Assembly (NCBI GenBank): GCA_029882975.1
Contig: JAOUJW010000016.1
Location: forward strand, 47,443-111,442
Direction of reading: 5' to 3'
Length of the DNA stretch: 64,000 nucleotides
Origin: Gammaproteobacteria bacterium
Lineage (GTDB): Bacteria; Pseudomonadota; Gammaproteobacteria; SZUA-152
In this document: positions 35,289 through 45,367 of the stretch, in pieces
Layout: every line of letters begins with the position of its first letter
How positions within the stretch are numbered: the stretch's first letter is position 1
The notes under the pieces: model-generated
What the model saw: only the letters and a program-made list of their open reading frames with translations
Told to the model about the DNA's origin: nothing
Database searches by the model: none
Translations under genes and position numbers: made by a program

Positions 35289-35483
35289 TTACACCGGGTC
35301 TTCAAGTTTTACTTCTCGATTGTGATCAATAGATAGTTTGTTTTCCGTTTTTACCGCTTTTCCCCACTTACCACCTGAGACATCAGGTTTCCCCCGTGAT
35401 GCAGTAGGTTTTGTAGGTGGGGAGGTAATTCTTTTACGACGGGTTTTGTGTCGACTACGCAAGAGAAGGGTGCGCAAGGCCAT
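35289..35483 (-). CDS. Small basic protein downstream of addB, unknown
   Basis: A 64-residue frame starting 12 bp after the addB stop codon on the same strand, with GGAA at -7 of the ATG. The N-terminal half is strongly basic (LLLRSRHKTRRKR); the rest is Lys/Pro/Gly rich and hydrophilic. No family is recognised, and such composition can occur by chance. The close spacing and intact frame make it a candidate rather than a certain gene. Confidence 0.4.
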   Translation of the reverse strand: MALRTLLLRSRHKTRRKRITSPPTKPTASRGKPDVSGGKWGKAVKTENKLSIDHNREVKLEDPV

Positions 35484-35495
35484 GTTTCCGTAATC

Positions 35496-38492
35496 TTACT
35501 CGTCCAGCCAACTCTGTTTGCGACACAGGCCTTCCATAGCGCAGTACCGGCAGGTTTTGCTGTCGCCCCAGGCCGGTAAGGGGGTGCCATTGTGCATGGC
35601 CTGAATGATATCCTGGAGGCGATCGCTTACCAGGGAGGTGAGTTGTGACAATTCCTCACCGCCCAATTCGCTACTGCTGATTTTATTGGCGTCAAAGGAT
35701 AAGTATTGAACTTTAGCCACCGCCTGATCGGTGGTTAAGCTTTGGCCCAGCAATGCGTAAAAGGGCAATTGGATTCTTTCACCGGAGAGAATCTCCGCTT
35801 GTTTGGGGGCTTTACCACTTTTGTAGTCGATAATGTTCATGCCTTCCTTGCCGGTATCGATTCGGTCCAGGCGGCCATGGGTTTCAAACAATGGGTTTTC
35901 CTGTCGGGTAACCGCCTGCTCCACTTGGTACACTTGCCAATCCATTTGATGTTCGATTTGCCATTCAATATATTGATCAATCATGGCCTGCCATTGTTTC
36001 AACCAACTTCGATGCACGAAATTTTCTTCAATGTCTTGGGCGAATACCTGTAGAGAAATTTGCTGAAGTAACTCTGTGGCAGCTTCCCGGTTTGCATGGG
36101 TAATACCTTGGCTAAACGGTCCTGGTAAGCCTGTGATGCCGCCATGGAAAGCCTGCAGGCATTTGTGCACACGTTCACCGTAGTCGGATTTTTGCAACAT
36201 GTCCCGTATGGATTCGGGTGGGCTCAGTTTCAGGCAGCGAGCGGCGAAAAACTGGTAGGGACAGTTCATCAGCTCTTGATAAGCCCCGGCACTGATCTTT
36301 TTGGGTATGAGGCCGGGGTCTACCGGGCTGCGAGCTGGTCCTTGAGCTTGGGGTAATGGTAATGTGGAATCATGAATTTGGTGTCGGTTCTGTGCCACAA
36401 CGGTTTCCAGGTATGGGTCTGTCGGAACCTGGCCATAGCTTAAGCGATGAAACGCTTCCAGTGCTTCTACCCAGGGTGAGCCTATAATCTCCTCATCGTT
36501 TTCGTGGCTGCGTTTACTGATCAGTATGGAAGGTTTATTGTCGGCGCAACGGCTGACGCTGTGCAATAAACGATAGAACCAGTGAAACTGGGTGTGATTC
36601 AGTTCCTGCGTACTATTCAATCCCAAGCCGGCTCGCACGGATTGGTTGAAAAAAGGTGACGTGGGGGGGTTGCCCGGTAGGAACTCTTTTTCCGCAGAGG
36701 CTATGATCAGGGCATCAAAGCGGCGCAAATCACTTTGCGCCAGACTCATGAGGTGGACCGGCCCGGTGGAACCGGGCGGCAGAAAATACGCCCGTTCCAG
36801 CAATTGCCCCAGCCAGGCGCGAAATTCCACCCAGTTCATGGTGAGGTTGCTGTGAGTGGCTGCGGCGGCGGCGGGTTGCAGGGTTTCCAGAATTTTTCTG
36901 CCGGCGTCGTCGCGGCTCAAGCCTTGTTTTACCCCCAATCGGTCCAGACTGGTCATGAGTGCCTGGATTAATTGCTTAGGGCTATGAGACTGCTGCTGGA
37001 GTTGCTGCAAGGGTTCTGCAGCGTGCTCAATTTTCTTAAGTAAGGGTTCTATGTTTGCATAGTATGCCGCCAATTCCGGATTGAGGCGGTTCATGCGATA
37101 GCGGCTATGGTTGACGTAGCGCTCTATGTTATTGCTGATGTTTTCTTCGAACACAATGTTTTTTTCAAAGCGATACACCGTGTGTAAAAACTCATCCGTA
37201 TCGACTTCAGGCTTAACGAAAGGCGATTTGAGGAAGTCCAACAGGGGTTGATAGTGGAAGTCTGTTTCTATACATTGCAGCCAGCGTTCAACGACGGTTG
37301 CCGCGCTGGTGGTAGAGAGTATCCAGCCGGCGGCGTCGTTTAAGTGGATATCGGCCCGTTCCAGCAGGGCACGCACTCGCCGGGCCAGACGCCGGTTTTC
37401 GGTGACGATACCTATGCGTTGTTTGCCTTGAAGTAGCCAACGGCGAACTTGAAATTCTACCGCTTGGGCCTCTTGTTCCGAGGAGGCGGCCTTGTAAACC
37501 CGTAAAACAGGCTCCAGCGGGCTTTGTGGCTGCTGTTGTGTGAACTGTTGAGCGCGCTGCTGCAGGGGGATATTGTCATGGCGGTATACCCGCTGCAATA
37601 AGCGTTCATATTGACCTTGCTGTTTAGATTTTGCAGGTAACATTGGAATTTGCAGCTTACTGTGTAGAGGGATAATGTGGGCGTTCAGGGGACTTCGCCC
37701 CGTCGACTTTGCCGCGTCGGCTTGAATGCCATAGTACAGCTTGCCCTTGATCATAAGGCTGTTTATCCATTGCGATTCGGCCAAGGACAAGCGGGTTTGG
37801 CCCAAGAGGTAAAGTTGTTGCCGGTCCGAGCGATGGCACAACTGATCCAGGCGTCGTTTCAATTTCATCACATAGGCATTGACCGGGTCGGTTAAACCCA
37901 CCGCCTGCAATTGTTGTTGCATGGCATACCACAGTGTGTGCACCAGGCGGGCTTCCTGATTCAGGGGCAGGGAATTGCCGGAGACACCATAGGCAGACTC
38001 CAGCTCTATTTGAAAGTTCTTTAGTTGTGCGGGAATGGGTACCAGGCTGTGACTGAAATCATCAAACAACTCCAGTAAGTTTTGCGCCAAGGCCCAGGGA
38101 CTGCCGTGGCCATATAGATCAGGGTGTTGTTTTAAGGCCTGCACCAACATGAGTTCCCGGCTTTGCAAGGGTGCAATATGTACATCGCTGAGTTCTTGTT
38201 GAGAGACCCATTGATCCAGAGTGTTGATTTGTAGTCCCAGCAGAGCGTTGCATTGAGGTTTAGACGCTTGCAACAGATAGTAACGGAAGGTCGCTGCCGC
38301 TTGGGGGTTGGACAGTAATACCACCACATGGCTCAAGTCCGGTAATTCACTGCGATGCAGCCGGATAATTTTTTGCGCCAGATACTTTAAGGCGTTGGTT
38401 TCGTAGGGGATGAGTTCCAGCTCATTTTTAAACGGGGGTGGCGTTCTTTCCTGCGTAGGAAATAGTTCCGACTGCACTTCATCCGGCACCAT
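35496..38492 (-). CDS. addB: AddB/RexB-like iron-sulphur PD-(D/E)XK nuclease
   Basis: A 998-residue protein. The N-terminal part resembles the inactivated UvrD-like fold of AddB proteins and shows no Walker A. The C-terminal nuclease has an Asp in HGRLDRIDTG and Asp889-Tyr-Lys in IIDYKSGK. Four cysteines that would hold a 4Fe-4S cluster bracket the nuclease: Cys744 in LMNCPYQFF, then Cys981, Cys984 and Cys990 in CRYCAMEGLC. This bracketed arrangement is characteristic of AddB. It corresponds to the family annotated as probable DNA repair protein in beta- and gammaproteobacteria. The start is 8 bp after fdxA. Confidence 0.88.
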   Translation of the reverse strand: MVPDEVQSELFPTQERTPPPFKNELELIPYETNALKYLAQKIIRLHRSELPDLSHVVVLLSNPQAAATFRYYLLQASKPQCNALLGLQINTLDQWVSQQELSDVHIAPLQSRELMLVQALKQHPDLYGHGSPWALAQNLLELFDDFSHSLVPIPAQLKNFQIELESAYGVSGNSLPLNQEARLVHTLWYAMQQQLQAVGLTDPVNAYVMKLKRRLDQLCHRSDRQQLYLLGQTRLSLAESQWINSLMIKGKLYYGIQADAAKSTGRSPLNAHIIPLHSKLQIPMLPAKSKQQGQYERLLQRVYRHDNIPLQQRAQQFTQQQPQSPLEPVLRVYKAASSEQEAQAVEFQVRRWLLQGKQRIGIVTENRRLARRVRALLERADIHLNDAAGWILSTTSAATVVERWLQCIETDFHYQPLLDFLKSPFVKPEVDTDEFLHTVYRFEKNIVFEENISNNIERYVNHSRYRMNRLNPELAAYYANIEPLLKKIEHAAEPLQQLQQQSHSPKQLIQALMTSLDRLGVKQGLSRDDAGRKILETLQPAAAAATHSNLTMNWVEFRAWLGQLLERAYFLPPGSTGPVHLMSLAQSDLRRFDALIIASAEKEFLPGNPPTSPFFNQSVRAGLGLNSTQELNHTQFHWFYRLLHSVSRCADNKPSILISKRSHENDEEIIGSPWVEALEAFHRLSYGQVPTDPYLETVVAQNRHQIHDSTLPLPQAQGPARSPVDPGLIPKKISAGAYQELMNCPYQFFAARCLKLSPPESIRDMLQKSDYGERVHKCLQAFHGGITGLPGPFSQGITHANREAATELLQQISLQVFAQDIEENFVHRSWLKQWQAMIDQYIEWQIEHQMDWQVYQVEQAVTRQENPLFETHGRLDRIDTGKEGMNIIDYKSGKAPKQAEILSGERIQLPFYALLGQSLTTDQAVAKVQYLSFDANKISSSELGGEELSQLTSLVSDRLQDIIQAMHNGTPLPAWGDSKTCRYCAMEGLCRKQSWLDE

Positions 38493-38500
38493 GGTTTGTG

Positions 38501-38824
38501 TCAGCGTTCCAACAATTTCAATTTATCCGGCTTTCCGTCCCATTCCTTGGCGTCATCCGGGGCGTCCTTTTTCTCTGTGATCACCGGCCACTGAGCCGCC
38601 AGCTCGGCATTGAGAGCGACAAAATGCTTTTGCTCCTCTGGCACATCGTCTTCGTCAAAAATAGCCTCGGCGGGGCACTCCGGTTCACATAAAGAACAAT
38701 CGATACATTCTTCAGGGTCTATTACCAGAAAATTGGGTCCTTCGTGAAAACAATCCACCGGGCAGACCTCCACACAATCGGTGTATTTACACTTGATACA
38801 ATTTTCTACTACGACAAAAGTCAT
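38501..38824 (-). CDS. fdxA: Ferredoxin FdxA (seven-iron type)
   Basis: A 107-residue soluble electron carrier. The first cluster motif, [18 protein letters not shown], lies near residues 9-25. The second, [12 protein letters not shown], lies at about 40-51. The cysteine spacing gives one 3Fe-4S and one 4Fe-4S cluster, as in the Azotobacter/Pseudomonas FdI type, and the roughly 50-residue C-terminal extension is normal for that group. Its place directly after mutS (13 bp) is a conserved arrangement in many beta- and gammaproteobacteria. Supplying electrons to the AddB iron-sulphur cluster is only a guess from adjacency. Confidence 0.96.
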   Translation of the reverse strand: MTFVVVENCIKCKYTDCVEVCPVDCFHEGPNFLVIDPEECIDCSLCEPECPAEAIFDEDDVPEEQKHFVALNAELAAQWPVITEKKDAPDDAKEWDGKPDKLKLLER

Positions 38825-38837
38825 GGGTGTTCTCCAA

Positions 38838-41438
38838 TTATTTACTTAATTCTTTCAAGCGGTATAGAAGCTCCAGCGCTTGGCGTGGGGTCAGTTCGTC
38901 CACGTCCGCGGCTCGTAATTGTTCCAGTGCCGGGTGGTGTTCGTCGGCAAACAGGGATATTTGGCCCTGGTTGCGCTGGGTGGTGTTGAGCGGTAACTGG
39001 GGTTCCATACGTTGGGCCGCGCTGCTGTTTTCCAACTGTACCAGTTTATTTTTGGCCAGACTGATGACCTGTGTCGGTACTCCGGCCAGTGCGGCCACTT
39101 GCAATCCGTAACTTTGATTTGCCGGCCCTTCTTTTACGCTGTGCATGAACACAATGCCTTTATCGTGTTCCACCGCATCCAGATGCACATTGGCTACTGC
39201 CGGCAGGTTTTCCGGCAACACGGTGAGTTCGAAGTAGTGGGTGGCAAATAATGTAAAAGCTCGGATTCGTTCGGCCAGTTGTTCGGCGCAGGCCCAGGCC
39301 AGCGATAATCCGTCAAAAGTACTGGTGCCACGGCCCACTTCATCCATCAGCACCAAACTGTTTGCGGTGGCATTGTGGAGAATGTTGGCGGTTTCCGTCA
39401 TTTCCACCATAAAAGTGGAGCGGCCGCCGGCGAGGTCATCCGCCGCGCCGATCCGGGTGAAAATTCGGTCGATGGGACCAATGACCGCCTCAGCGGCAGG
39501 CACAAAACTGCCCATATAAGCCATGAGTACAATTAAAGCGGTTTGACGCATGTAGGTGGATTTGCCGCCCATATTGGGTCCGGTAATAATCAGCATACGG
39601 CGGGAATCGTCGAACAGGACATCATTGGGGATAAAGGGTTGGTCCAGTACCTGTTCTACCACCGGGTGTCGACTTTCCCGTAGCTTAAGACCCGCGTGTT
39701 GCACCAATTGGGGTTGAACCAGGTTCAAGGTGTCGGCACGTTCGGCCAGAGTGTTTAAGACATCGGTTTGCGCCAGGGCGTCTGCGCATTGCTGTAAGCG
39801 GGCCAGATACGGAGTGACTTGATCAAATAATTCTTCATAGAGGGCTTTTTCACGAGCCAGGGCTCTTTCTGATGCGCTCAGAGCCTTGTCTTCAAAGCGT
39901 TTCAACTCCGGTGTGATGTAACGTTCGGCACTTTTGAGCGTTTGCCGACGGGTATAGTCTTCGGGAATTTTGTCGGAGTGAATTCGACTGATTTCAATAT
40001 AGTAACCGTGGACTCGGTTATAGCTCACCTTCAGAGTGCTGATACCGGTACGGTTTTTTTCCCGTTCTTCCAGGTCCAACAAATATTGACCGGCGTTTTC
40101 TTTTAATGAACGCAGTTCATCCAACTCGGAATCGTAACCCGGAGCAATGACGCCGCCCTCACGTATGGTCATCGGGGGGGCGTCAATGATAGCTTGTAAT
40201 AGCAGGCGTTGCAGCTCGGGAAAATCACCCAGTTGAGTATGCAGCGATTCCAGTAAGGGAGAACTGGTTGCCGATAATATTTGCATCAGTTCCCGGCGTA
40301 GGGCCGGCAGCCGTTCCAGGGTATCGCGGAGTGCGGCAAAATCTCGGGGTCGCGCACTTCGTATGGCCATGCGCGAGAGGATTCGTTCCAGGTCCCCCAT
40401 GCCTTGTAACAACGGTTGTACCGATTCGAAACGTCGATTCATTACCAGAGTTTCTATGCATTGATGCCGTTGCTGTATTAACTGTTGCTGCGTGAGGGGG
40501 CGTTTGATCCAACGTCGCAGGCAACGACTCCCCATGGCGGTGCTGCTGTTGTCCAAGACCGCTGCCAGGGTGTTGTCGCGACCACCAGACAAATTGGTTT
40601 CCAATTCGAGATTCCTGCGGCTGGCCGCATCGATAATGATACTGTCCTCGCGGCGCTCCTGTTTCATAGTGCGTATATGGGGTAAGGCCGAGCGCTGCGT
40701 GTCTTTCACATACTGCATCAGACATCCGGCGGCACATATGGCCAAGGGAGCGTCATCACAACCGAAGCCTTGTAAATCTCGGGTACCAAAGTGGGTGCAC
40801 AAAAGACGTTGGGTACTGTCCAGTTCAAACAGCCAAGGGCCCTGACGACGGATTCCTTTGCGTTGCAATAGGGTAGCGGGTAAGCAGGTTTGATCGCTGA
40901 CCAGTAATTCGGCTGCTTGTAAACGCTCCAGTTCACTGTTGAGTCCTTCCAGGCTGGAGCATTGCATAAGCGTAAAACGGCCGCTGCTCACATCCAGTGC
41001 GGCGATGCCGAAGCGCTTGTCCTGATCAAAGACACATACTATGAGGTTATCGCTGCGTTCTTCCAGCAAGGTTTCATCGGTGATAGTACCGGGAGTAACG
41101 ATGCGGACCACTTGACGTTCGACCGGGCCTTTGGACGTTGCGGGATCACCGATTTGTTCGCAAATAGCCACCGATTCGCCCAGTTTGACCAGTTTGGCTA
41201 AATAAGTGTCCGCGGCGTGGAATGGCACACCGGCCATAGGGATAGGCTGGCCGTTGGATTTGCCGCGAGTGGTAAGAGTAATGTCGATAAGTTGGGAAAC
41301 TTTGCGGGCATCATCGAAAAAAAGCTCATAAAAATCGCCCATTCGGTAAAATAGGAGCGTATGGGGATGGTCCGCCTTGATGCGTAAATATTGCTGCATC
41401 ATGGGGGTATGTTGTGTCGGATTCAGTGTCTCAGTCAT
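38838..41438 (-). CDS. mutS: DNA mismatch repair ATPase MutS
   Basis: An 866-residue protein from the ATG at 41436-41438; a TTG nine codons earlier is less likely. The mismatch-recognition domain has the Phe-x-Glu motif in [14 protein letters not shown]. The connector, core and clamp domains follow. The ATPase domain has Walker [14 protein letters not shown], an [14 protein letters not shown] segment, and Walker [16 protein letters not shown]. MutS scans newly replicated DNA for mismatches and recruits MutL. It heads the mutS-fdxA-addB gene run. Confidence 0.98.
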   Translation of the reverse strand: MTETLNPTQHTPMMQQYLRIKADHPHTLLFYRMGDFYELFFDDARKVSQLIDITLTTRGKSNGQPIPMAGVPFHAADTYLAKLVKLGESVAICEQIGDPATSKGPVERQVVRIVTPGTITDETLLEERSDNLIVCVFDQDKRFGIAALDVSSGRFTLMQCSSLEGLNSELERLQAAELLVSDQTCLPATLLQRKGIRRQGPWLFELDSTQRLLCTHFGTRDLQGFGCDDAPLAICAAGCLMQYVKDTQRSALPHIRTMKQERREDSIIIDAASRRNLELETNLSGGRDNTLAAVLDNSSTAMGSRCLRRWIKRPLTQQQLIQQRHQCIETLVMNRRFESVQPLLQGMGDLERILSRMAIRSARPRDFAALRDTLERLPALRRELMQILSATSSPLLESLHTQLGDFPELQRLLLQAIIDAPPMTIREGGVIAPGYDSELDELRSLKENAGQYLLDLEEREKNRTGISTLKVSYNRVHGYYIEISRIHSDKIPEDYTRRQTLKSAERYITPELKRFEDKALSASERALAREKALYEELFDQVTPYLARLQQCADALAQTDVLNTLAERADTLNLVQPQLVQHAGLKLRESRHPVVEQVLDQPFIPNDVLFDDSRRMLIITGPNMGGKSTYMRQTALIVLMAYMGSFVPAAEAVIGPIDRIFTRIGAADDLAGGRSTFMVEMTETANILHNATANSLVLMDEVGRGTSTFDGLSLAWACAEQLAERIRAFTLFATHYFELTVLPENLPAVANVHLDAVEHDKGIVFMHSVKEGPANQSYGLQVAALAGVPTQVISLAKNKLVQLENSSAAQRMEPQLPLNTTQRNQGQISLFADEHHPALEQLRAADVDELTPRQALELLYRLKELSK

Positions 41439-41689
41439 TCGCGGAAGTGTAACGAATTTATCCAAGGGACTCTACTCTCATACGCTCCACTTCTGTTTCT
41501 CCGCATCTGTCCATCCTGCGCCGCGATTTACCCGGGCCAATGTAAGCATGTCCAAAGCGGCGGTCAGACCAGGACGTCGGATCAAGTTATCCAAGCAAGA
41601 CGTACTAACCGGGGAAATCCAAGTGGGAAAATAACGTTTTAACCGCTACTATGTATCACAGTCAATGGAGTTAAAATGGAGTTAAGACT

Positions 41690-43114
41690 GTGTCTAAGAA
41701 AAGGATCATCTCAGGATGGAGTTTTGCATTGGGGTTGTTTGAAGGGTTGTTTGAAGGGCTGTTTGAAGGGTTGTTCGGGAGGGTTTTTGGAGGGCTGTTT
41801 TGGTATTTGTTTTGGACAGTAACGGGAGTTGCTGTACTTTCTTCCTGCGGAGTTGTCGGCGTTAATAACCCAGTAAACGAAGCTTTGGTGAATAAACGCT
41901 ATGCCACGCAATCCGTGGAACAGGTGATGCAAAACCTGACTGTACGGATGAGCAAAGCCAAGGGTGAACGCTTGGAGTTATATTCGCCGGGTTTATATAC
42001 CCAGTCCAATGAAGCGTTTTCCCAAGCGCAATCGTCTTTTTTAAGTCGTGCACCGGCGGCACAAGTCTACCGCCAGGCTTATGTCACGGAAACTCTACTG
42101 GATGACGCCTTCAAAGTAAAAAAAATGGCCAGCGGTAATATGCGTGATGTGTTTGATGCAGTCAATGAACTGGAAGCCAAAAATATTACGGCCACTTATA
42201 TGGCTCAGTATAATACAGTGATGTCCAAGGTCGCTTCTTTGGTGACTATTTTGGAGGAGCGGGTTCAGTCAGGCGGCGCTGTGGACTTACACCTGATGCA
42301 TCGTTTTGATATGGATCGCAAAGATTTGATGCATTATATCCAAGGATTGAAAATTCAGCTGGTTCGTTTTAATCAATTGGAACAAACCATGGCCATATTG
42401 GACGGTTTTGCAGACGAAGCCCGCCAATACGCACCTAAGACATTTGCAAAAGTGGAAAAAGCGCGGCAGCGAGCTGATGAGATCATTGTTCGTCACGTGG
42501 ATGACGCGGCGACCGTCAGGCAAGCGAGTCGTGAGTTTTTGTTTCATGTAAAGCATGCTTTGCACATTACCAACAGCGTGATGCAGCTGAGTAAGCTATC
42601 CGGAGATAAATTGGAAGACTATGTGCTGGATCTGGAGCATAAGTTAATCCCAGTGAGTAATGCCTTGGAACTGGGCGATTTGCGCGATAAAAACTTTTTT
42701 GAACAAACCGTTAAGATAGCGCAGGCCGCCAGTCACCTCATGCACAAAAAAACCAAACTGGAACAGGCGCAAGCCGATTCGAAGTCTGACACGGAACCCA
42801 AAGCACAGGCAGAAAATTCAGCCGAGGACCACGATACGCCAACCGGTGCAAGCACAGAGTTAAAGGCCGGGGGCAAGACGGAAAAGGCAAAAGTGGCCAT
42901 CAGTCAGGGCTTGGATTCCTTACCGTTAAGCCAAGCGCAGTCGAATCACGAAATCAAACGATTAAACCAAAAGATAAGCAATCTGCAGTTCGAGATCAGC
43001 GGATTGAAACGCGGTGAACGACCCTTGCGGGATAAAATCTGGTTGCTGGAACAGCGGATTAGCGAGTTGGGGCAGGAAAATCAACGTCTCACTAAACGGT
43101 TGAGTCAACGCTAA
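41690..43114 (+). CDS. Coiled-coil lipoprotein with repeat-expanded signal peptide
   Basis: A 474-residue lipoprotein with no recognised family. The signal region is unusually long (52 residues before the lipidated Cys53 in LSSC) and holds repeats of Gly-Leu-Phe-Glu encoded by a 12-bp tandem repeat. The body is mostly helical. A Ser/Glu/Thr/Lys-rich low-complexity stretch lies at about residues 360-410. The last 60 residues form a coiled coil (IKRLNQKISNLQFEISGLKR, LLEQRISELGQENQRL). The body may belong with helical periplasmic proteins such as those with DUF4398-like repeats, but this is uncertain. A strong terminator follows. Confidence 0.75.
   Translation: MSKKRIISGWSFALGLFEGLFEGLFEGLFGRVFGGLFWYLFWTVTGVAVLSSCGVVGVNNPVNEALVNKRYATQSVEQVMQNLTVRMSKAKGERLELYSPGLYTQSNEAFSQAQSSFLSRAPAAQVYRQAYVTETLLDDAFKVKKMASGNMRDVFDAVNELEAKNITATYMAQYNTVMSKVASLVTILEERVQSGGAVDLHLMHRFDMDRKDLMHYIQGLKIQLVRFNQLEQTMAILDGFADEARQYAPKTFAKVEKARQRADEIIVRHVDDAATVRQASREFLFHVKHALHITNSVMQLSKLSGDKLEDYVLDLEHKLIPVSNALELGDLRDKNFFEQTVKIAQAASHLMHKKTKLEQAQADSKSDTEPKAQAENSAEDHDTPTGASTELKAGGKTEKAKVAISQGLDSLPLSQAQSNHEIKRLNQKISNLQFEISGLKRGERPLRDKIWLLEQRISELGQENQRLTKRLSQR
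41732..41803 (+). repeat. 12-bp tandem repeat in the signal-peptide coding region
   Basis: Six units. The first three (GGGTTGTTTGAA, the same again, GGGCTGTTTGAA) are nearly identical; the fourth to sixth are degenerate. They encode Gly-Leu-Phe-Glu/Gly repeats. Being a multiple of three, copy-number change would lengthen or shorten the signal without a frameshift. Confidence 0.9.
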
Positions 43115-43130
43115 CGAATTTAATACAAAT

Positions 43131-43167
43131 GATCCGGTGCGCGGAGGCCGGGCACCGGATCTTTTTT
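43131..43167 (+). terminator. Rho-independent terminator
   Basis: GATCCGGTGC pairs perfectly with GCACCGGATC around an 11-base loop, followed by six T, 16 bp after the coiled-coil lipoprotein stop. It lies between convergent genes. Confidence 0.93.
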
Positions 43168-43184
43168 GACTGTTCTTTCGCTCT

Positions 43185-43781
43185 CTATAGCAGTGTTTTA
43201 AGAAATTTTATGACATCGGCAATTTCCTGGTCCGACAACATTTTTTCCCAGGACGGCATTATATTGGAACGACCCATTGCTTCACCGCCCATGCGAATAA
43301 TCATTTCCTTGTACGTATCATTTTTATCGCTCACGCTAAGATTCGCCGGGCGTGGGGTATAAAACTTGGCGGCAGGACCGTCGCCGCGCCCTTTGGTACC
43401 GTGGCATTGGACACAGTGAGTTTTAAACACCGATTCACCACGTTTTTCCGGCGAACCCAGAACATTAATGTAGGCAATCACATCCTGGATTTCTTTTCGA
43501 GTCAGCACATCTTTCCACGGCGGCATTTTGCCTTGGCCTTTGCTGATAATACGCAAGTACTGGCCATTGTCATTGAAATGCCGCGGGTTGCTGGTTTTCA
43601 TGCCCACGCGACCGTCTTTACCGTGACAGGATTCGCAATGCTGCTTATACACATTACCGCCATTGACAATGGGTTTGGTCAGGGCCTTTTCAACATCGTG
43701 ACGGTTTTCGTCCGCGCTTACGCCACCATGCCATACCAATACCAGGGTGGCTAGGGTTAGAGTAATGAGTTTTTGGTTCAT
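43185..43781 (-). CDS. Periplasmic dihaem cytochrome c
   Basis: A 198-residue protein with signal peptide LITLTLATLVLVWHGGVSA. Two class I cytochrome domains are joined head to tail: Cys49-x-x-Cys52-His53 (HCESCHGKDG) and Cys123-x-x-Cys126-His127 (HCVQCHGTKG). Candidate axial methionines lie in GKMPPWKD and SNIMPSWEK. The ATG (43779-43781) overlaps the cupredoxin stop as ATGA, so translation is coupled. It ends the MauG-cupredoxin-cytochrome operon and could carry electrons between those proteins and the respiratory chain. Confidence 0.93.
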   Translation of the reverse strand: MNQKLITLTLATLVLVWHGGVSADENRHDVEKALTKPIVNGGNVYKQHCESCHGKDGRVGMKTSNPRHFNDNGQYLRIISKGQGKMPPWKDVLTRKEIQDVIAYINVLGSPEKRGESVFKTHCVQCHGTKGRGDGPAAKFYTPRPANLSVSDKNDTYKEMIIRMGGEAMGRSNIMPSWEKMLSDQEIADVIKFLKTLL

Positions 43782-44122
43782 TCGACCGTGACCTCCAGAA
43801 ACATTTGCGGATGAATAGCGCATTCAATCTCTGCCGTGCCCACCTTATTGAAAACAACAGTTTTTGCCTGGCCTTTAGGGTAAGACCCCAGGTCAAACTT
43901 TTTCAAAGGCGATAAAGAAAAAACATTGTGGGCAAAGGGATCGGCATTTTCAAAACGCAATACAACACCGGTTTTGACCACCAGACTGCTGACCTGACTG
44001 CCGTCTTGCACGAAAGAACGGTCTTTTTGCAGTATGGTGATTTCTCCCTTCGCTTTTGCCACGGCACTGCCGACACTGAAAAGACACACCACAATAACGC
44101 CGATTAACAGAGGGTATTTCAT
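43778..44122 (-). CDS. Small periplasmic cupredoxin (plastocyanin-like)
   Basis: A 114-residue exported blue-copper-type protein. The signal peptide is LLIGVIVVCLFSVGSAVAKA. Type 1 copper ligands are all present: His65 (DPFAHNVFSL), Cys101, His104 and Met107 (ECAIHPQMFLEV). It overlaps the upstream MauG-type gene by 4 bp (44119-44122) and the downstream dihaem cytochrome gene by 4 bp, so the three are made as a unit. It probably shuttles single electrons to or from the MauG-type dihaem protein. Confidence 0.92.
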   Translation of the reverse strand: MKYPLLIGVIVVCLFSVGSAVAKAKGEITILQKDRSFVQDGSQVSSLVVKTGVVLRFENADPFAHNVFSLSPLKKFDLGSYPKGQAKTVVFNKVGTAEIECAIHPQMFLEVTVE

Positions 44123-45171
44123 GATGACTCCTTTCCGGAAATAAGTTGGGTAGGCAGTTCTGGTACGGCAACAAACTCGGAATCTCCGACCAAGCTTTTG
44201 AGAAATTCCAGCAATTCTTGTTTCTCGATTTTGCTTAAATTCAAAGGTTCAATGTTTGGAGACAAATTGCTTTTAATATCGCCGCCGCGGTCATAATGAT
44301 CGATGACTTCTTCCAGCGTGGCGTAGATGCCGTTATGCATATAAGGTGCGGTTTTGGTGATATCTCTTAAAGTGGGCGTTTTAAAAGCCCCTTTGGAAAT
44401 TTCCACCGGGCGGATGCTGAAACGGCCTTGATCATCGCCGCTGTTTTTCAGGCCTATATTGTGAAAACCGTTGTCGGCAAAATTGTGACCCATATGACAT
44501 TTATTGCAATTGGCTTTACCGTTAAACAATTTAAAACCGTTTTTAGCCGCGATGCTGATAGCGCCTTCTTTGCCTTTTATCCATTCATCAAACGGTGAGT
44601 TGGAGGCAACGATGGTGCGTTGGAAATTGGCCAAAGCTTTGGCTATAGTGTCTTTGCTGATACCTTCACCCGGATAGGCCGCTTCAAACATTTTTACGTA
44701 GTCGGCAAGGCTGCTCAGTTCCTTGACCAGTTCATCCACGTTCTGATTCATTTCTTCCGGCGCTTCAATGGGGCCGAGTGCTTGTTTTTCCAAGCTGCGA
44801 AAACGGCCGTCCCACATGTGTAGTTTGTTATAGGCTACATTGGTAATGGTGGGGGTGGCTCGTTCCAGTAATTGCTGGTTATTGCCAATGGCGGTGGGTA
44901 AGCCGTCCGACCATCCCATGGCCGGATTGTGGCAGGTGGCGCAGCTGATCCAATTGGAGCCTGACAAGCGGGGATCGAAAAACAGCGTTTTTCCCAGTTG
45001 CACGCGTTGCGGTGTGGTTTGGTTTTTGGCCGGAATTTCAAGAGTGGGTTGCGCATACTGTTTTTGCAACTCGCTGAGCATTTGTTCTGAGAACACGGTG
45101 TAACCGCCGTATCCTGCTGCGGCAAGTCCCACAACCGAACCCAGAATTAAAGTGAGCTTTATGGGTTTCAT
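44119..45171 (-). CDS. MauG/cytochrome-c peroxidase family dihaem protein, copy 1
   Basis: A 350-residue periplasmic protein with an N-terminal anchor or signal (LTLILGSVVGLAAAGYGG). The two haem sites are Cys77-x-x-Cys80-His81 (SCATCHNPAMGWSDG) and Cys222-x-x-Cys225-His226 (CNKCHMGHNF). Conserved MauG/CCP elements include ATPTITNVAYN, LHMWDGRF, LEKQALGPIEAPEEM, FQRTIVAS and FKTPTLRDITKTAPYMHNG. Members reduce hydrogen peroxide or oxidise protein side chains. It heads the operon with the cupredoxin and dihaem cytochrome. Copy 2 lies directly upstream. Confidence 0.94.
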   Translation of the reverse strand: MKPIKLTLILGSVVGLAAAGYGGYTVFSEQMLSELQKQYAQPTLEIPAKNQTTPQRVQLGKTLFFDPRLSGSNWISCATCHNPAMGWSDGLPTAIGNNQQLLERATPTITNVAYNKLHMWDGRFRSLEKQALGPIEAPEEMNQNVDELVKELSSLADYVKMFEAAYPGEGISKDTIAKALANFQRTIVASNSPFDEWIKGKEGAISIAAKNGFKLFNGKANCNKCHMGHNFADNGFHNIGLKNSGDDQGRFSIRPVEISKGAFKTPTLRDITKTAPYMHNGIYATLEEVIDHYDRGGDIKSNLSPNIEPLNLSKIEKQELLEFLKSLVGDSEFVAVPELPTQLISGKESS

Positions 45172-45319
45172 AATTGTATTCCATTCATGTCGTGAATAAA
45201 GATTTCTACGCGAACAAGACTTTTGTAGGTGCTATAAATATCGACCAAGTGGCTGGAAAATTTAGAAAAAGTTTACATTTGGGTGTAAATTTTATTCAGA
45301 TCGTGATTTTTGCCCGCGC

Positions 45320-45345
45320 AAAAAAATGCCGCCATGCGGCGGCAT
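45320..45345 (-). terminator. Rho-independent terminator of MauG-like copy 2
   Basis: On the minus strand ATGCCGCC-gcat-GGCGGCAT runs into seven T. It lies 22 bp past the copy 2 stop codon and separates it transcriptionally from the copy 1 operon. Confidence 0.93.
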
Positions 45346-45367
45346 ATATGACGGAATTTGTCTGTTT

